Shown here in pieces: positions 1 through 7,102 of a stretch of DNA of 39,474 bases. Position 1 is the stretch's first letter; each line of letters begins with the position of its first letter. The DNA comes from CAYUUR01 sp964510235. Its GTDB lineage: Bacteria; Patescibacteriota; Saccharimonadia; Saccharimonadales; CAYUUR01. The DNA is taken from positions 1 through 39,474 of the forward strand of contig CAZEBF010000006.1 in assembly GCA_964510235.1 (NCBI GenBank). The letters run 5' to 3'. Under the pieces are notes generated by a model that was not told where the DNA came from, did not search any database, and saw only the letters and a program-made list of their open reading frames with translations. The position numbers and the translations under genes were made by a program.

Positions 1-272
1 ACTACCCAGATAATGTCGGCGCTGTCAGCGGCCTGCATGATTTGTTCCTGAATGGTGAATTCAAAGTCATCCTGGGCATCCTTAATGCCAGCGGTGTCGA
101 CCATCCAAAAATCACTGCCCTCCCAGTTGGCTTTGGCAGTGATGGAGTCACGTGTGGTGCCTGCTTCGTCGGCAACAATCACTTCCCTACGGCGCAAAAC
201 CGAGTTGAACAGACTGGACTTACCAACGTTAGCCCGGCCGACAATCGCGACAATAGGAAGTTTCTTACTCAT
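1..272 (-). CDS. der: Ribosome biogenesis GTPase Der (EngA), N-terminal part
   Basis: The first 90 residues of a two-GTPase-domain protein that assists 50S subunit assembly; the rest lies beyond the left edge. The P-loop (G1) is GRANVGKS at residues 12-19, where most Der proteins have Pro at the third position. The switch I Thr pair is at 39-40 and the G3 motif DTAGI at 59-63. The order of these motifs right after a very short N-terminus fits Der better than Era or TrmE. The ATG at 272 has no Shine-Dalgarno; a TATAAT hexamer lies 8 nt upstream, so the mRNA is probably leaderless. The family call is secure; only the truncation prevents checking the second G domain. Confidence 0.9.
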   Translation of the reverse strand, partial: MSKKLPIVAIVGRANVGKSSLFNSVLRRREVIVADEAGTTRDSITAKANWEGSDFWMVDTAGIKDAQDDFEFTIQEQIMQAADSADIIWV

Positions 273-280
273 TACCACCC

Positions 281-309
281 ATTATAACAGAGGTACCAAC
301 TATTGACAA
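281..309 (-). promoter_or_regulatory. Leaderless-type promoter of der
   Basis: On the minus strand TTGTCA (304-309) and TATAAT (281-286) are separated by exactly 17 nt. The -10 box ends 8 nt before the der ATG, so transcription would start at or within 2 nt of the start codon. It is one of the best examples of the short-leader promoter pattern seen through the window. Confidence 0.7.
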
Positions 310-329
310 ATAAAGGATAACATTACAAA

Positions 330-989
330 TTACACAGTAATGAGCTGACCAGCTGGCAAATCAGCTAAATCGTACTCGCCGAAGTGGGTGCGGTGGAGGG
401 TGTAGACATGATAGCCGAGTGCTTCGAAGGTGCGGCGGATCTGGCGATTGCGGCCTTCGTGCATGGTAATTCTCCATTCGGTCTTTTTGTTGTTCACAGA
501 GTCTAGACCAAGTTTGCTCGGGCCATCTTCTAGCTTGACGCCAGTTCTGGTTATTGTCTCAAAATCAGCTTCACTGAGGTCTTTATCTAGCTTTACGATG
601 TAACGCTTTTCTTTCTTTTGGCTGGGGTGTGTAAGCGTATATGCCAGCTGCCCGTCATCTGTGAGTAATAGTAACCCGGAGGTGTGTTTGTCAAGTCGAC
701 CAACAGGTTTTAACTTGTGATATTGCTCTGGCAGAACGTCATAGATTGTTTGCCCACCTTGCCCATCACGTGAGCAAATGACGCCAACTGGCTTATGAAA
801 CAGAATAGTCGTGTTGGTAGTGCGTAACGTAATCGGCTTGCCTTCGTAGAGCACAACATCATCGGCTGTAACATCTTGGCCGGCGCTCGGGTAGTGGTCG
901 TTGACTCTAACTAACCCATGATCGATGGCAGTATCGGCCGCACGGCGCGACAAACCAGTCGCTTGGGCTACGAACTTGTTGATTCTCAT
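330..989 (-). CDS. RsuA/RluB-family rRNA pseudouridine synthase
   Basis: A 219-aa enzyme that isomerises a uridine in rRNA (RluB/RluE/RsuA family; the exact target cannot be told). An S4 RNA-binding domain covers about residues 1-45 (MRINKFVAQ, then LSRRAAD). The catalytic motif GRLDKHTSGLL places the nucleophilic Asp at residue 100, and the C-terminal GRNRQIRR motif is present. The frame stays open 25 codons further upstream into the preceding response-regulator gene. The ATG at 989 is preferred because the S4 domain begins there and it leaves 7 nt to the preceding stop. TATAAT at 996-1001 lies 6 nt upstream, so it may also be transcribed separately from the kinase/receiver operon. Confidence 0.88.
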   Translation of the reverse strand: MRINKFVAQATGLSRRAADTAIDHGLVRVNDHYPSAGQDVTADDVVLYEGKPITLRTTNTTILFHKPVGVICSRDGQGGQTIYDVLPEQYHKLKPVGRLDKHTSGLLLLTDDGQLAYTLTHPSQKKEKRYIVKLDKDLSEADFETITRTGVKLEDGPSKLGLDSVNNKKTEWRITMHEGRNRQIRRTFEALGYHVYTLHRTHFGEYDLADLPAGQLITV

Positions 990-996
990 ACGGTTA

Positions 997-2226
997 TTAT
1001 AGCGCGATTGAGTCGGGATCGATCTTTTGACCTGGCTGGTGTGGCTCCTGAACTGGTGCGTCACCGCTCTCTGCAGGCGGCTGGACTAGCGGAGTATCAG
1101 GGTTAGTTGGTGTCTCAATTGGTGGTGATGAGGCGTAGCTGAGTGTGCCATCAGGGCTGATAACGGTATTAACAGAAGGGATGGGCGTGGTGGTATCGGC
1201 TGGTTTGGATTCTTCTTGAGCTAACAGTGCATCCAAGTCAGGTCCACCTTGAGATAAGTCATTAATTGGCGCGATAACTTTCTTTTGTCCGGATGGTGTG
1301 GCTAGCTGTGGTTCCGTTGGGGTTGCAGGTACGGCCGCAACAGGCGCTGCAGGTTCGTCAGCGCTCATAACAGGAATCTGGGTTGGAGCTGCTGGCGGTG
1401 GTGTATCAGGCGTGCTGGCATTGTTCTTGACTTGTTCTGCGGTCGAAATAAAATCTTTGATTTGGTCTTCAACTGTAGTGCTAGCAGTCGTGCTGGTGTC
1501 ATCCGGGTCGTCTGTTGAACCGATATCTGGCTGTGCATCAGCGGGCGGTGGCGTCGGTGCAGGCGGCGCAGGTGTTGGCACAGCAACGTCCGCTGCAGGT
1601 GTTGGCACAGCAACGTCCGCTGCAGGTGTTGGGGTATCATCGACTGTCACAGGAGCCACTGGCTCTGGCGTCGGGACGGTTACTGGATCGTCGTTAACTG
1701 CTACAGCATCAGCGGCTGGGGCCGGTGGCACAGAAGTGTCAACTGTCGGGCCCTGGCTTGGCGCCGTTACCACAGGAATTGAACTGGCTACGGCGTCATC
1801 GCTGGCTGGTGCCGCTGGGTCAGGTGCGTTAGTCGTGCTAGCAGGCTGTGGCGCCGTTATATCATCAAGCAATTCTTTGGCGACTCGGACGACATCTTCT
1901 AAGGTAACCTGAGACTTAACTAAGTACTTATCAGCGCCAAGCTTACCAGCGCGTTCTTTGTCTTCTGCCTGGCTAAGTGCCGTCATCATGACAATCTTGG
2001 TGTGCTGAGTTTCTGGCGTGCTCCGCAGGATATCGAGCATGTCAAAGCCGCTGATTTTGGGCATCATAATGTCAGAGATAATCAGGTCAGGTTGTTCTTT
2101 GACGGCAATAGCCAGGGCTTCTTCGCCGTCATGTGCAGACACGATCTCGTAGCCTTCTGCTGCCAGTCGGGCTTCGTAGATTTCACGTAAGTTGTTGTCG
2201 TCTTCGACGAGCATTACCTTTGCCAT
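997..2226 (-). CDS. Response regulator receiver with long Pro/Ala/Thr-rich tail
   Basis: A 409-aa protein. Residues 1-122 are a complete CheY-like receiver: acidic pair EDD at 8-10, phospho-acceptor Asp52 in the SDIMMP segment, Thr/Ser in MMTALS, and the conserved Lys in KYLVKS. The remaining roughly 285 residues are Pro, Ala, Thr, Asp and Val rich with short AADVAVPTP-type repeats and no recognisable DNA-binding or enzymatic domain. The tail looks disordered. It lies directly downstream of a PAS histidine kinase (48 nt gap), the likely cognate partner. An AGGA-type Shine-Dalgarno precedes the ATG. The output mechanism is unknown; the tail could be a protein-interaction or spacer region. The receiver call is certain, the tail function is not. 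Confidence 0.88.
   Translation of the reverse strand: MAKVMLVEDDNNLREIYEARLAAEGYEIVSAHDGEEALAIAVKEQPDLIISDIMMPKISGFDMLDILRSTPETQHTKIVMMTALSQAEDKERAGKLGADKYLVKSQVTLEDVVRVAKELLDDITAPQPASTTNAPDPAAPASDDAVASSIPVVTAPSQGPTVDTSVPPAPAADAVAVNDDPVTVPTPEPVAPVTVDDTPTPAADVAVPTPAADVAVPTPAPPAPTPPPADAQPDIGSTDDPDDTSTTASTTVEDQIKDFISTAEQVKNNASTPDTPPPAAPTQIPVMSADEPAAPVAAVPATPTEPQLATPSGQKKVIAPINDLSQGGPDLDALLAQEESKPADTTTPIPSVNTVISPDGTLSYASSPPIETPTNPDTPLVQPPAESGDAPVQEPHQPGQKIDPDSIAL
1568..1633 (-). repeat. 27-bp tandem repeat in the response-regulator tail
   Basis: Two perfect 27-bp copies (1568-1594 and 1595-1621) followed by a partial third copy starting at 1622. They keep frame and encode the AADVAVPTP-type repeats of the disordered tail. 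This is a likely site of slippage and length variation between strains. Confidence 0.9.
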
Positions 2227-2274
2227 TTTATGAAGTCCTTTTCTTTATAATGCTTGTGCTTGTATGTAATTGTA

Positions 2275-3612
2275 TCATGCCTTCGGTACCTCCGTTAAGC
2301 TGTTATCGAGTGGTGCTGGTGCGATCTCTTGACTCTTGAGTGTCTGGGCCTTGATTGCATCTATGCGCGGCAAGTTGATATAGAACGTACTGCCCTTGCC
2401 GACGGTGCTGTCTGCCCAGATGCGCCCCTCATACAGTTCAATAATCTTGCGCGAGATAAATAAACCAAGTCCCGTGCCGCCGATGGTGCGTGTGATGGAG
2501 TTGTCGACGCGGTAGAACTTCTGGAAGAGGTGGGCCAGGTCTTCTTGCGGTATGCCGTGACCGGTGTCGCGGACATACACTTGGACTACACCGTTGTCGC
2601 CAGTCAGACCGATCGATACGCGGCCAGCTTCCGTGTACTTGACAGCGTTATCAAACAGGTTAGTGATGACTTCACGGATGCGGTCAGGATCGACTGAAAC
2701 AAAATACAGTGGCCTCACAATCCTGTTGCCGACCTCTGCGGTTTGCGTGGTGTCGATGACAGCTTGTTTAGCGCCGACTACAAACTCGATTCCAAGACCC
2801 TTCTTTTCTGCCGAGAAACGCAAGTCTTCGGTTAGTTTTTCTAGGAACTCACCCATTTCAACAATCTGTGGATGGCTCGTTAGACGACCGTCTTCAGCCT
2901 TGGCGCTGGTGAGTAGGTCCTGAAATAATTGGCCGAGATGCTGCGTGGAAGCGTGGGCTTTCTCGAGGTAATTACGTGCAGCTGAATCGATCTTACTGAC
3001 CTTTTCATTCAGTGCCAGCGCCAGGTAGCCTTCAATGGCCGCTACAGGGGTGCGCATTTCGTGACTGGCTGTGCTGATAAATTCAGCTCGCCGCTGTTCA
3101 TCCTGGCGCTCTTGGGTAACGTCACGCAGAATCGCCACCAGACCAGAGACTTTATCAGCTTCATCAAACAGGGGCGATACACTTACATTGACTGCTACGT
3201 GCTTCTCGGTCTGGGTGATCAGGTTAGCTTGATTATCTTTGACTAGCTGTTTCTGTTGATAGGCAATGGCAAACGGATGCAGACTGTCTTCATACTCGTT
3301 ATTCTTGGCGTCGGCTAGTCGCACAACCGATCTAAAGTCGAGACCAACTGCTTCGCTTGCCTTCCAGCCGGTCAGGTTGGTGGCAGCCGGGTTGAATAAC
3401 TGGATAACGCGTTCGCTGTCGAGCAGAATGACTGCATCCTCGATGGCGTTGATGATGATGTCAGACTTTAGCTTTTCGTCGCGAAGGTTTGATGCTAGGA
3501 CGGTAACGTGACTAGCTTTTTTGTGCTTTTTTGCAGTCAGCAGCGCAAACAGTGCGGCTCCCACCCCCGTTATTACAATGCCAACAATCGCTATCAGTAT
3601 TACCGTATTCAT
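2275..3612 (-). CDS. PAS-domain sensor histidine kinase
   Basis: A 445-aa kinase. One N-terminal membrane helix (residues 3-26) is followed by a PAS domain (about 50-165; IINAIEDAVILLD, then FNPAATNLTGW). The HisKA H-box ASHEMRTP has the phospho-acceptor at His184, and the HATPase_c domain shows N (NLFDNAVKY), G1 (DTGHGIP), F (FQKFYR) and G2 (GGTGLGLF) boxes. With one helix and no extracellular loop it probably senses an intracellular or membrane-proximal signal through PAS. It is the first gene of a minus-strand set with the receiver gene and the pseudouridine synthase. A TATAAT hexamer lies about 25 nt upstream of the ATG. Confidence 0.93.
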   Translation of the reverse strand: MNTVILIAIVGIVITGVGAALFALLTAKKHKKASHVTVLASNLRDEKLKSDIIINAIEDAVILLDSERVIQLFNPAATNLTGWKASEAVGLDFRSVVRLADAKNNEYEDSLHPFAIAYQQKQLVKDNQANLITQTEKHVAVNVSVSPLFDEADKVSGLVAILRDVTQERQDEQRRAEFISTASHEMRTPVAAIEGYLALALNEKVSKIDSAARNYLEKAHASTQHLGQLFQDLLTSAKAEDGRLTSHPQIVEMGEFLEKLTEDLRFSAEKKGLGIEFVVGAKQAVIDTTQTAEVGNRIVRPLYFVSVDPDRIREVITNLFDNAVKYTEAGRVSIGLTGDNGVVQVYVRDTGHGIPQEDLAHLFQKFYRVDNSITRTIGGTGLGLFISRKIIELYEGRIWADSTVGKGSTFYINLPRIDAIKAQTLKSQEIAPAPLDNSLTEVPKA

Positions 3613-3719
3613 GCTGCTAATGGTTTCTGGAGTCTATTATACCTATTATTTGCCTGACATGATACCTCTGGACTGTCCCCTGTTATTGTGCTATTGTTAT
3701 CACGTTTTCAAGAAGAGAT

Positions 3720-3794
3720 GGCCTCTTCGTCTAACGGTTAGGACACCAGGTTCTCATCCTGGCAATAGGGGTTCGATTCCCCTAGAGGTCACCA
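3720..3794 (+). tRNA. tRNA-Glu (CTC)
   Basis: A complete 75-nt tRNA with genome-encoded CCA. The acceptor GGCCTCT (3720-3726) pairs with AGAGGTC (3784-3790) with one wobble. The anticodon stem CCAGG/CCTGG encloses loop TTCTCAT, so the anticodon is CTC (Glu). The T-arm GGGGTTCGATTCCCC is perfect. The CCA (3792-3794) is the first part of the terminator stem that follows. Confidence 0.96.
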
Positions 3795-3988
3795 AATAAA
3801 GTGCCCCAGCTTGTCTGGGGTGTTTTATTTGGAGGTTTCGAGTAGCGAAACGTATCGAACCCTGGGTTCGCTCATGACGAGCACGCGCAGAAGCTTGCTT
3901 CGAGCATGCGAGGAAATGGTTGTTTAGCAACAGTCTCCTAGAGGTCACCAAATAAAGTGCCCCAGCTTGTCTGGGGTGTTTTATTTGG
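3781..3988 (+). repeat. Displaced 3' end of tRNA-Glu: 52-bp direct repeats around a hairpin insert
   Basis: A perfect 52-bp direct repeat, 3781-3832 and 3937-3988, covers the last 14 nt of tRNA-Glu (5' half of the repeat) plus its terminator. The roughly 104 bp between the copies holds four short hairpins: TTTCG/CGAAA (3836-3850), CGAACCC/GGGTTCG (3856-3870), GAAGC-TT-GCTTC (3890-3901) and GTTG/CAAC (3919-3931). GGAG (3831-3834) can pair with CTCC (3935-3938) to close a four-arm structure. There is no coding capacity. Comparable arrangements follow tRNA-Leu and tRNA-Ser. It resembles the two att halves of an element inserted at a tRNA 3' end, but a decayed tRNA duplication or a structured RNA is also possible. 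Confidence 0.85.
3792..3832 (+). terminator. Terminator of tRNA-Glu that starts in the CCA end
   Basis: A hairpin with outer arms CCAAATAAA and TTTATTTGG and an inner GCCCCAG/CTGGGG stem. The 5' arm begins with the CCA of the mature tRNA. The whole hairpin is repeated 156 bp downstream at 3948-3988. Confidence 0.8.
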
Positions 3989-4059
3989 TAGTCGATTGAA
4001 TACTTATGATGCGGTCACGTTATGTAGGAAAAAAATGAATACGGCTGTAGGATAAAACC

Positions 4060-4434
4060 ATGGATAATCCACACACTCCAAATTACTCAGCGTTGACGAA
4101 ACTATACGTAATCGACAAGAACAACAAAGTTGAAGTCGCCCTTTCTTATTTTTGCAAGGTCTCCTTCGTAGTCTTAACATTAGCTGTAGTAATTGCAAAG
4201 GATAGTAACAGCCTATCTCCACTACTGTTTTGGATACTGAGCCTGGTATTTTGGGCTGCCTTCGGGTCGTTTATATTCCTTGCTAAGCGAAGTCATGATC
4301 GAGCCAGGCTATCGAATCGTGTCGGCCGACCCAAAAGAGGCCTTTTTACGAGCGTAGTGATCTATATCTTTTTGCCGGCAGCACTGTTTACTCTCGTGGT
4401 GGTCATTGGTGCATTTATCGCTGGGACGCTGTAG
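4060..4434 (+). CDS. Small membrane protein, unknown
   Basis: A 124-aa protein I do not recognise. Residues 1-25 are hydrophilic. Two hydrophobic segments at about 30-46 and 52-74 form a hairpin, followed by a basic stretch (KRSHDRARLSNRVGRPKRG) and a last helix at about 96-120. The basic loop suggests it faces the cytoplasm. It stands alone between the tRNA-Glu element and the methyltransferase gene. There is no clear Shine-Dalgarno before the ATG. It is supported mainly by coherent membrane topology and lack of overlap with other genes. Confidence 0.6.
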   Translation: MDNPHTPNYSALTKLYVIDKNNKVEVALSYFCKVSFVVLTLAVVIAKDSNSLSPLLFWILSLVFWAAFGSFIFLAKRSHDRARLSNRVGRPKRGLFTSVVIYIFLPAALFTLVVVIGAFIAGTL

Positions 4435-4502
4435 CCACAATAGTGACACCAGGAATTCGCTGAACAGTCGTTTTTATCATAATTTGATAGTATGCTTACA
4501 AG

Positions 4503-5282
4503 ATGGCGACAGATCCAAATACCGCAAAACACTACAACGCCAATGCTGAGCAATATCATCGGCATGTGTCTGACCCGACTGATAGTGTCTTCCATGCTGG
4601 CTACGAGAAGCCAGCAATCAGAGCTGAGCTGCCCGATTTAACAGGCCTCGAAGTTATAAGTATTGGTTGTGGCAGTGGTGTCGATGCGCGTTGGTTGGCT
4701 GATAACGGCGCCAAGCGTGTGGTTGGTATTGATATCTCAACTGGTTTGTTGGATATAGCCCGCACCGAAAACCCCGACATCGAATTCTTTGAAATGGATA
4801 TGGAACAGCTTGACCTGCCTGATTCCAGTTTTGACTTGGCCTACTCGAGCTTGGCAATTCATTATGTTGATGATTGGACGCGGCCCCTCAAAGAAGCACA
4901 TCGGATATTGCGGCCAGGCGGCCAATACGTGTTCTCATGTGGACACCCAATTGACAGTGCCATGGAATACGCCACCGAGGGCAAATATAAGTATGCTCGG
5001 CTGGGGCGTCAGCTCAACCTCGAGACTGATGAGCGAATTATTTATGGCGATTACTTGGCGGCAGAAACTGGCGGCGTTAAGCCAGTCAGAGGCATTATTA
5101 AAGATGTCGAAGTGGTGGTATATCATCGCACGTTCAGCAAGATGCTGGAAGAAATTCTAGCATCTGGCTTTAGTATCGAGCGCGTAACTGAGCCGCAACC
5201 AACTAAAGATGCTGCCGAGCATTACGAACAGCTCACTAAGATCCCGACCTTTATGATTTGGAAATTACGCAAGCCAAATTGA
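4503..5282 (+). CDS. Class I SAM-dependent methyltransferase
   Basis: A 259-aa Rossmann-fold methyltransferase of the UbiE/Methyltransf_11 type. Motif I VISIGCGSGVDARWLA occupies residues 51-66, the acidic residue that binds the SAM ribose is in GIDIS (about 77), motif II/III is MDMEQLDLPDSSFDLAYSS (about 98-116), followed by LRPGGQYVFSCGHP. The substrate is unknown; it is a stand-alone gene with no pathway neighbours, so small-molecule or quinone-type substrates cannot be separated. TATGCT (4491-4496) lies 6 nt before the ATG and there is no Shine-Dalgarno, which fits a leaderless transcript. Confidence 0.85.
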   Translation: MATDPNTAKHYNANAEQYHRHVSDPTDSVFHAGYEKPAIRAELPDLTGLEVISIGCGSGVDARWLADNGAKRVVGIDISTGLLDIARTENPDIEFFEMDMEQLDLPDSSFDLAYSSLAIHYVDDWTRPLKEAHRILRPGGQYVFSCGHPIDSAMEYATEGKYKYARLGRQLNLETDERIIYGDYLAAETGGVKPVRGIIKDVEVVVYHRTFSKMLEEILASGFSIERVTEPQPTKDAAEHYEQLTKIPTFMIWKLRKPN

Positions 5283-5425
5283 GAAAGCTGGTATGACTGT
5301 CCTGCGCGATTCGCCTGTCAGTGTCGTCGATGGCCAATTACTGTGCCTGGTGTACAAGCAAATGTACGATGTGCAGTTAGCATATTAAAATACAAAAGCG
5401 AGCAAATGATTATTGATATTATGTG

Positions 5426-5446
5426 TATAATGTTGTACAATATAAT
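5426..5446 (+). promoter_or_regulatory. Two TATAAT hexamers before the 404-aa orphan gene
   Basis: TATAAT occurs at 5426-5431 and again at 5441-5446 in an AT-rich stretch. The first would give a leader of about 11 nt before the ATG at 5449; the second would place the start site within the coding region. No convincing -35 box or Shine-Dalgarno is visible. The rest of 5283-5425 shows no gene. Confidence 0.45.
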
Positions 5447-5448
5447 AC

Positions 5449-6663
5449 ATGTCTGATGTCACAACTAGCGATGGTCGCGTAAACTTTACACCTATAGAAC
5501 GCACCTCTGTGCCGCCAATCCTACTTACCCTACCTGCCGATGCTATCCCTGTGCCTGCATACCTACATCCTTGGGGCGAGAATGAGCGCGACTCTAGTGC
5601 CTACCTAAGAAATGACAGTGGTGAGATGGATCTGCTCTCTAGTATTGAATCTCGTGCGCGCCAGCTCGGTGCGCTCAGTATGGTCGTAGACAGAGTTAGA
5701 TTTCTTGAAGAGATAGAAGAAATGACCAGCCCAGATGAATTTACGGTGGGGTTCGGGCTATATACGAGTACCATCGCCAACGAAGGTGCCACTATGATCA
5801 CCGCTTCAACAGCAAAAGGTCGTGTAGTGCACGAGAAAGTAAGAGCCGATTTCGTTACAATATTCACTAAAGGTAAGCAGATTCTAGAGTCACTCGAAGA
5901 AACTGAACAAGCAGCATTTTTACGATCACTTGGCTTAAACTTTACAGCCGCTAACGACCAAGGAGATGGGGCTACTTCAAACAAGTCTATGTATCTAGCT
6001 CGCAATGCGCTCTTCGATATACTGGCACGACCGGAGTCAATCATCGGTTCTAGTACGGTATTCGCTACTCGTTTGGTAAAGGCGATGGTCAATGATCCTC
6101 GCTGTTTTGATTCGGTAAAAAGAGAACATAGGCAATTTGTTACCGATCCACGCTCTCTTGTGCGCAACCCTGAAGCCCTCTTTATGCTAGACGATTTTCT
6201 AGCGACTCCTGAGGGAAAAGGTAAAGCGCATAGCCGAAAGCATATGGAACGATTGTGTGGTGGAGTAGTCTCTGGGCTCATGCATCGTGTTAGAGATGTG
6301 CATGAACCTGACAGCTATCCCGCGAAACTTGCGAGTGCGTACTTTGCGCTTGGTGAGCGGCAAATTGCTCAAATGCAGCAATCTGGTAGTCGTGTTCGTG
6401 GCCTTGAGCAAGAACATAACGTCCAGTTCATGCCGCAAATACTGGTGAGCGTCGCTCATCTTGTTGCAAAAAATTCGCCCGAAGAACTTGAACGATTCCA
6501 TAAGAGTCCAGTACTCGCTGATTACTCGCTCGCCTTCGATTACCTCCTGCCGCTACTAGAAATTGAAAAGTTATGGCCCGAGATACAAGAACCAGCAACC
6601 ATGGCAACCATTAAAAGAGCCTATTCTCAGCTGATCCACAAAATGGACGATATCTATAGCTAA
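5449..6663 (+). CDS. Unknown 404-aa soluble protein
   Basis: I recognise no family. The protein is soluble, with no signal peptide or membrane helix. It is mixed alpha/beta at the start (Pro-rich, PPILLTLPADAIPVPAYLHPWG) and strongly helical from about residue 140 on, with charged amphipathic stretches such as EEIEEMTSP, SLEETEQAAFLRSLG and HKSPVLADYSLAFDYLLPLLE. The frame is open over 1.2 kb with normal codon use and a plausible promoter, so it is a real gene. It converges on rlmH; the two stop codons overlap by 4 nt. The flanking genes give no clue to function. A 226-codon open frame on the opposite strand (5601-6281) is judged a shadow. Confidence 0.75.
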   Translation: MSDVTTSDGRVNFTPIERTSVPPILLTLPADAIPVPAYLHPWGENERDSSAYLRNDSGEMDLLSSIESRARQLGALSMVVDRVRFLEEIEEMTSPDEFTVGFGLYTSTIANEGATMITASTAKGRVVHEKVRADFVTIFTKGKQILESLEETEQAAFLRSLGLNFTAANDQGDGATSNKSMYLARNALFDILARPESIIGSSTVFATRLVKAMVNDPRCFDSVKREHRQFVTDPRSLVRNPEALFMLDDFLATPEGKGKAHSRKHMERLCGGVVSGLMHRVRDVHEPDSYPAKLASAYFALGERQIAQMQQSGSRVRGLEQEHNVQFMPQILVSVAHLVAKNSPEELERFHKSPVLADYSLAFDYLLPLLEIEKLWPEIQEPATMATIKRAYSQLIHKMDDIYS

Positions 6664-7088
6664 TGATGATACGGGTGGCCGGCGGTGATGGTGCTGGAGC
6701 GGTAGAGCGTTTCTAGCAGGACAACCATGGCCAGGTCGTGTGGGAATGTCAGGGCGGACATGCTCCAAAGGGTGTGGCAGCCGTTGATGACCTCGTTGGG
6801 TAAGCCATCTGGTCCACCAATGATAAAGCTGACTTCTCTGCCCTCCATGCTACGTTTTTGCAAAAAATCAGCCAGCGTCATACTACTCATTTGTGGTGCG
6901 TTAATAACTAGGCCAACTCGGTAGCTGCCTTCGGTTGCAGCCAGGATTGTCTTGGCGTCATTCTTTTTATCGGCAATATGGGTCACGCGCACGTCGTGCT
7001 GTTTTTTGAGGCGCTTTAGATATTCCGCCCAGCCTTTCTTAGCGTAGTCCAGCTTAGGCTTGCCGATGGTGACGATATGTAGCTTCAT
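6660..7088 (-). CDS. rlmH: 23S rRNA (pseudouridine-1915-N3)-methyltransferase RlmH
   Basis: A 142-aa SPOUT-fold enzyme that methylates pseudouridine 1915 in helix 69 of 23S rRNA on the assembled ribosome. It starts MKLHIVTIGK, has the SAM-binding FIIGGPDGLP loop (about residues 88-97), the SMSALTFPHDLAMVVLLETLYR helix region and the diagnostic C-terminal HPYHH. The length is slightly under the usual 155-160 aa. TATACT (7095-7100) sits 6 nt before the ATG with no Shine-Dalgarno, suggesting its own leaderless transcript, separate from umuC just upstream. Confidence 0.93.
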   Translation of the reverse strand: MKLHIVTIGKPKLDYAKKGWAEYLKRLKKQHDVRVTHIADKKNDAKTILAATEGSYRVGLVINAPQMSSMTLADFLQKRSMEGREVSFIIGGPDGLPNEVINGCHTLWSMSALTFPHDLAMVVLLETLYRSSTITAGHPYHH

Positions 7089-7102
7089 GCAATTAGTATA
7101 GC

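Noticed and set aside
1568..1633. Possible short CRISPR-like repeat
   Set aside because: The 27-bp units are directly tandem with no spacers and keep the coding frame of the response regulator, so it is a coding tandem repeat.
1298..1912. 204-codon open frame on the plus strand
   Set aside because: It is antisense to the Pro/Ala/Thr-rich tail of the response regulator. Skewed codon composition opens the opposite frame; the Gly/Ala/Val/Ser-rich product has no coherent features.
3754..3951. Minus-strand open frame across tRNA-Glu
   Set aside because: It runs through the tRNA and its repeat element; product has no features. The same applies to frames across tRNA-Leu (17646-17972) and tRNA-Ser (22964-23345).
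5601..6281. 226-codon open frame on the minus strand
   Set aside because: Antisense to the 404-aa gene, with a Ser/Arg-rich low-quality product and no ribosome-binding site. The plus-strand gene has the promoter signals.
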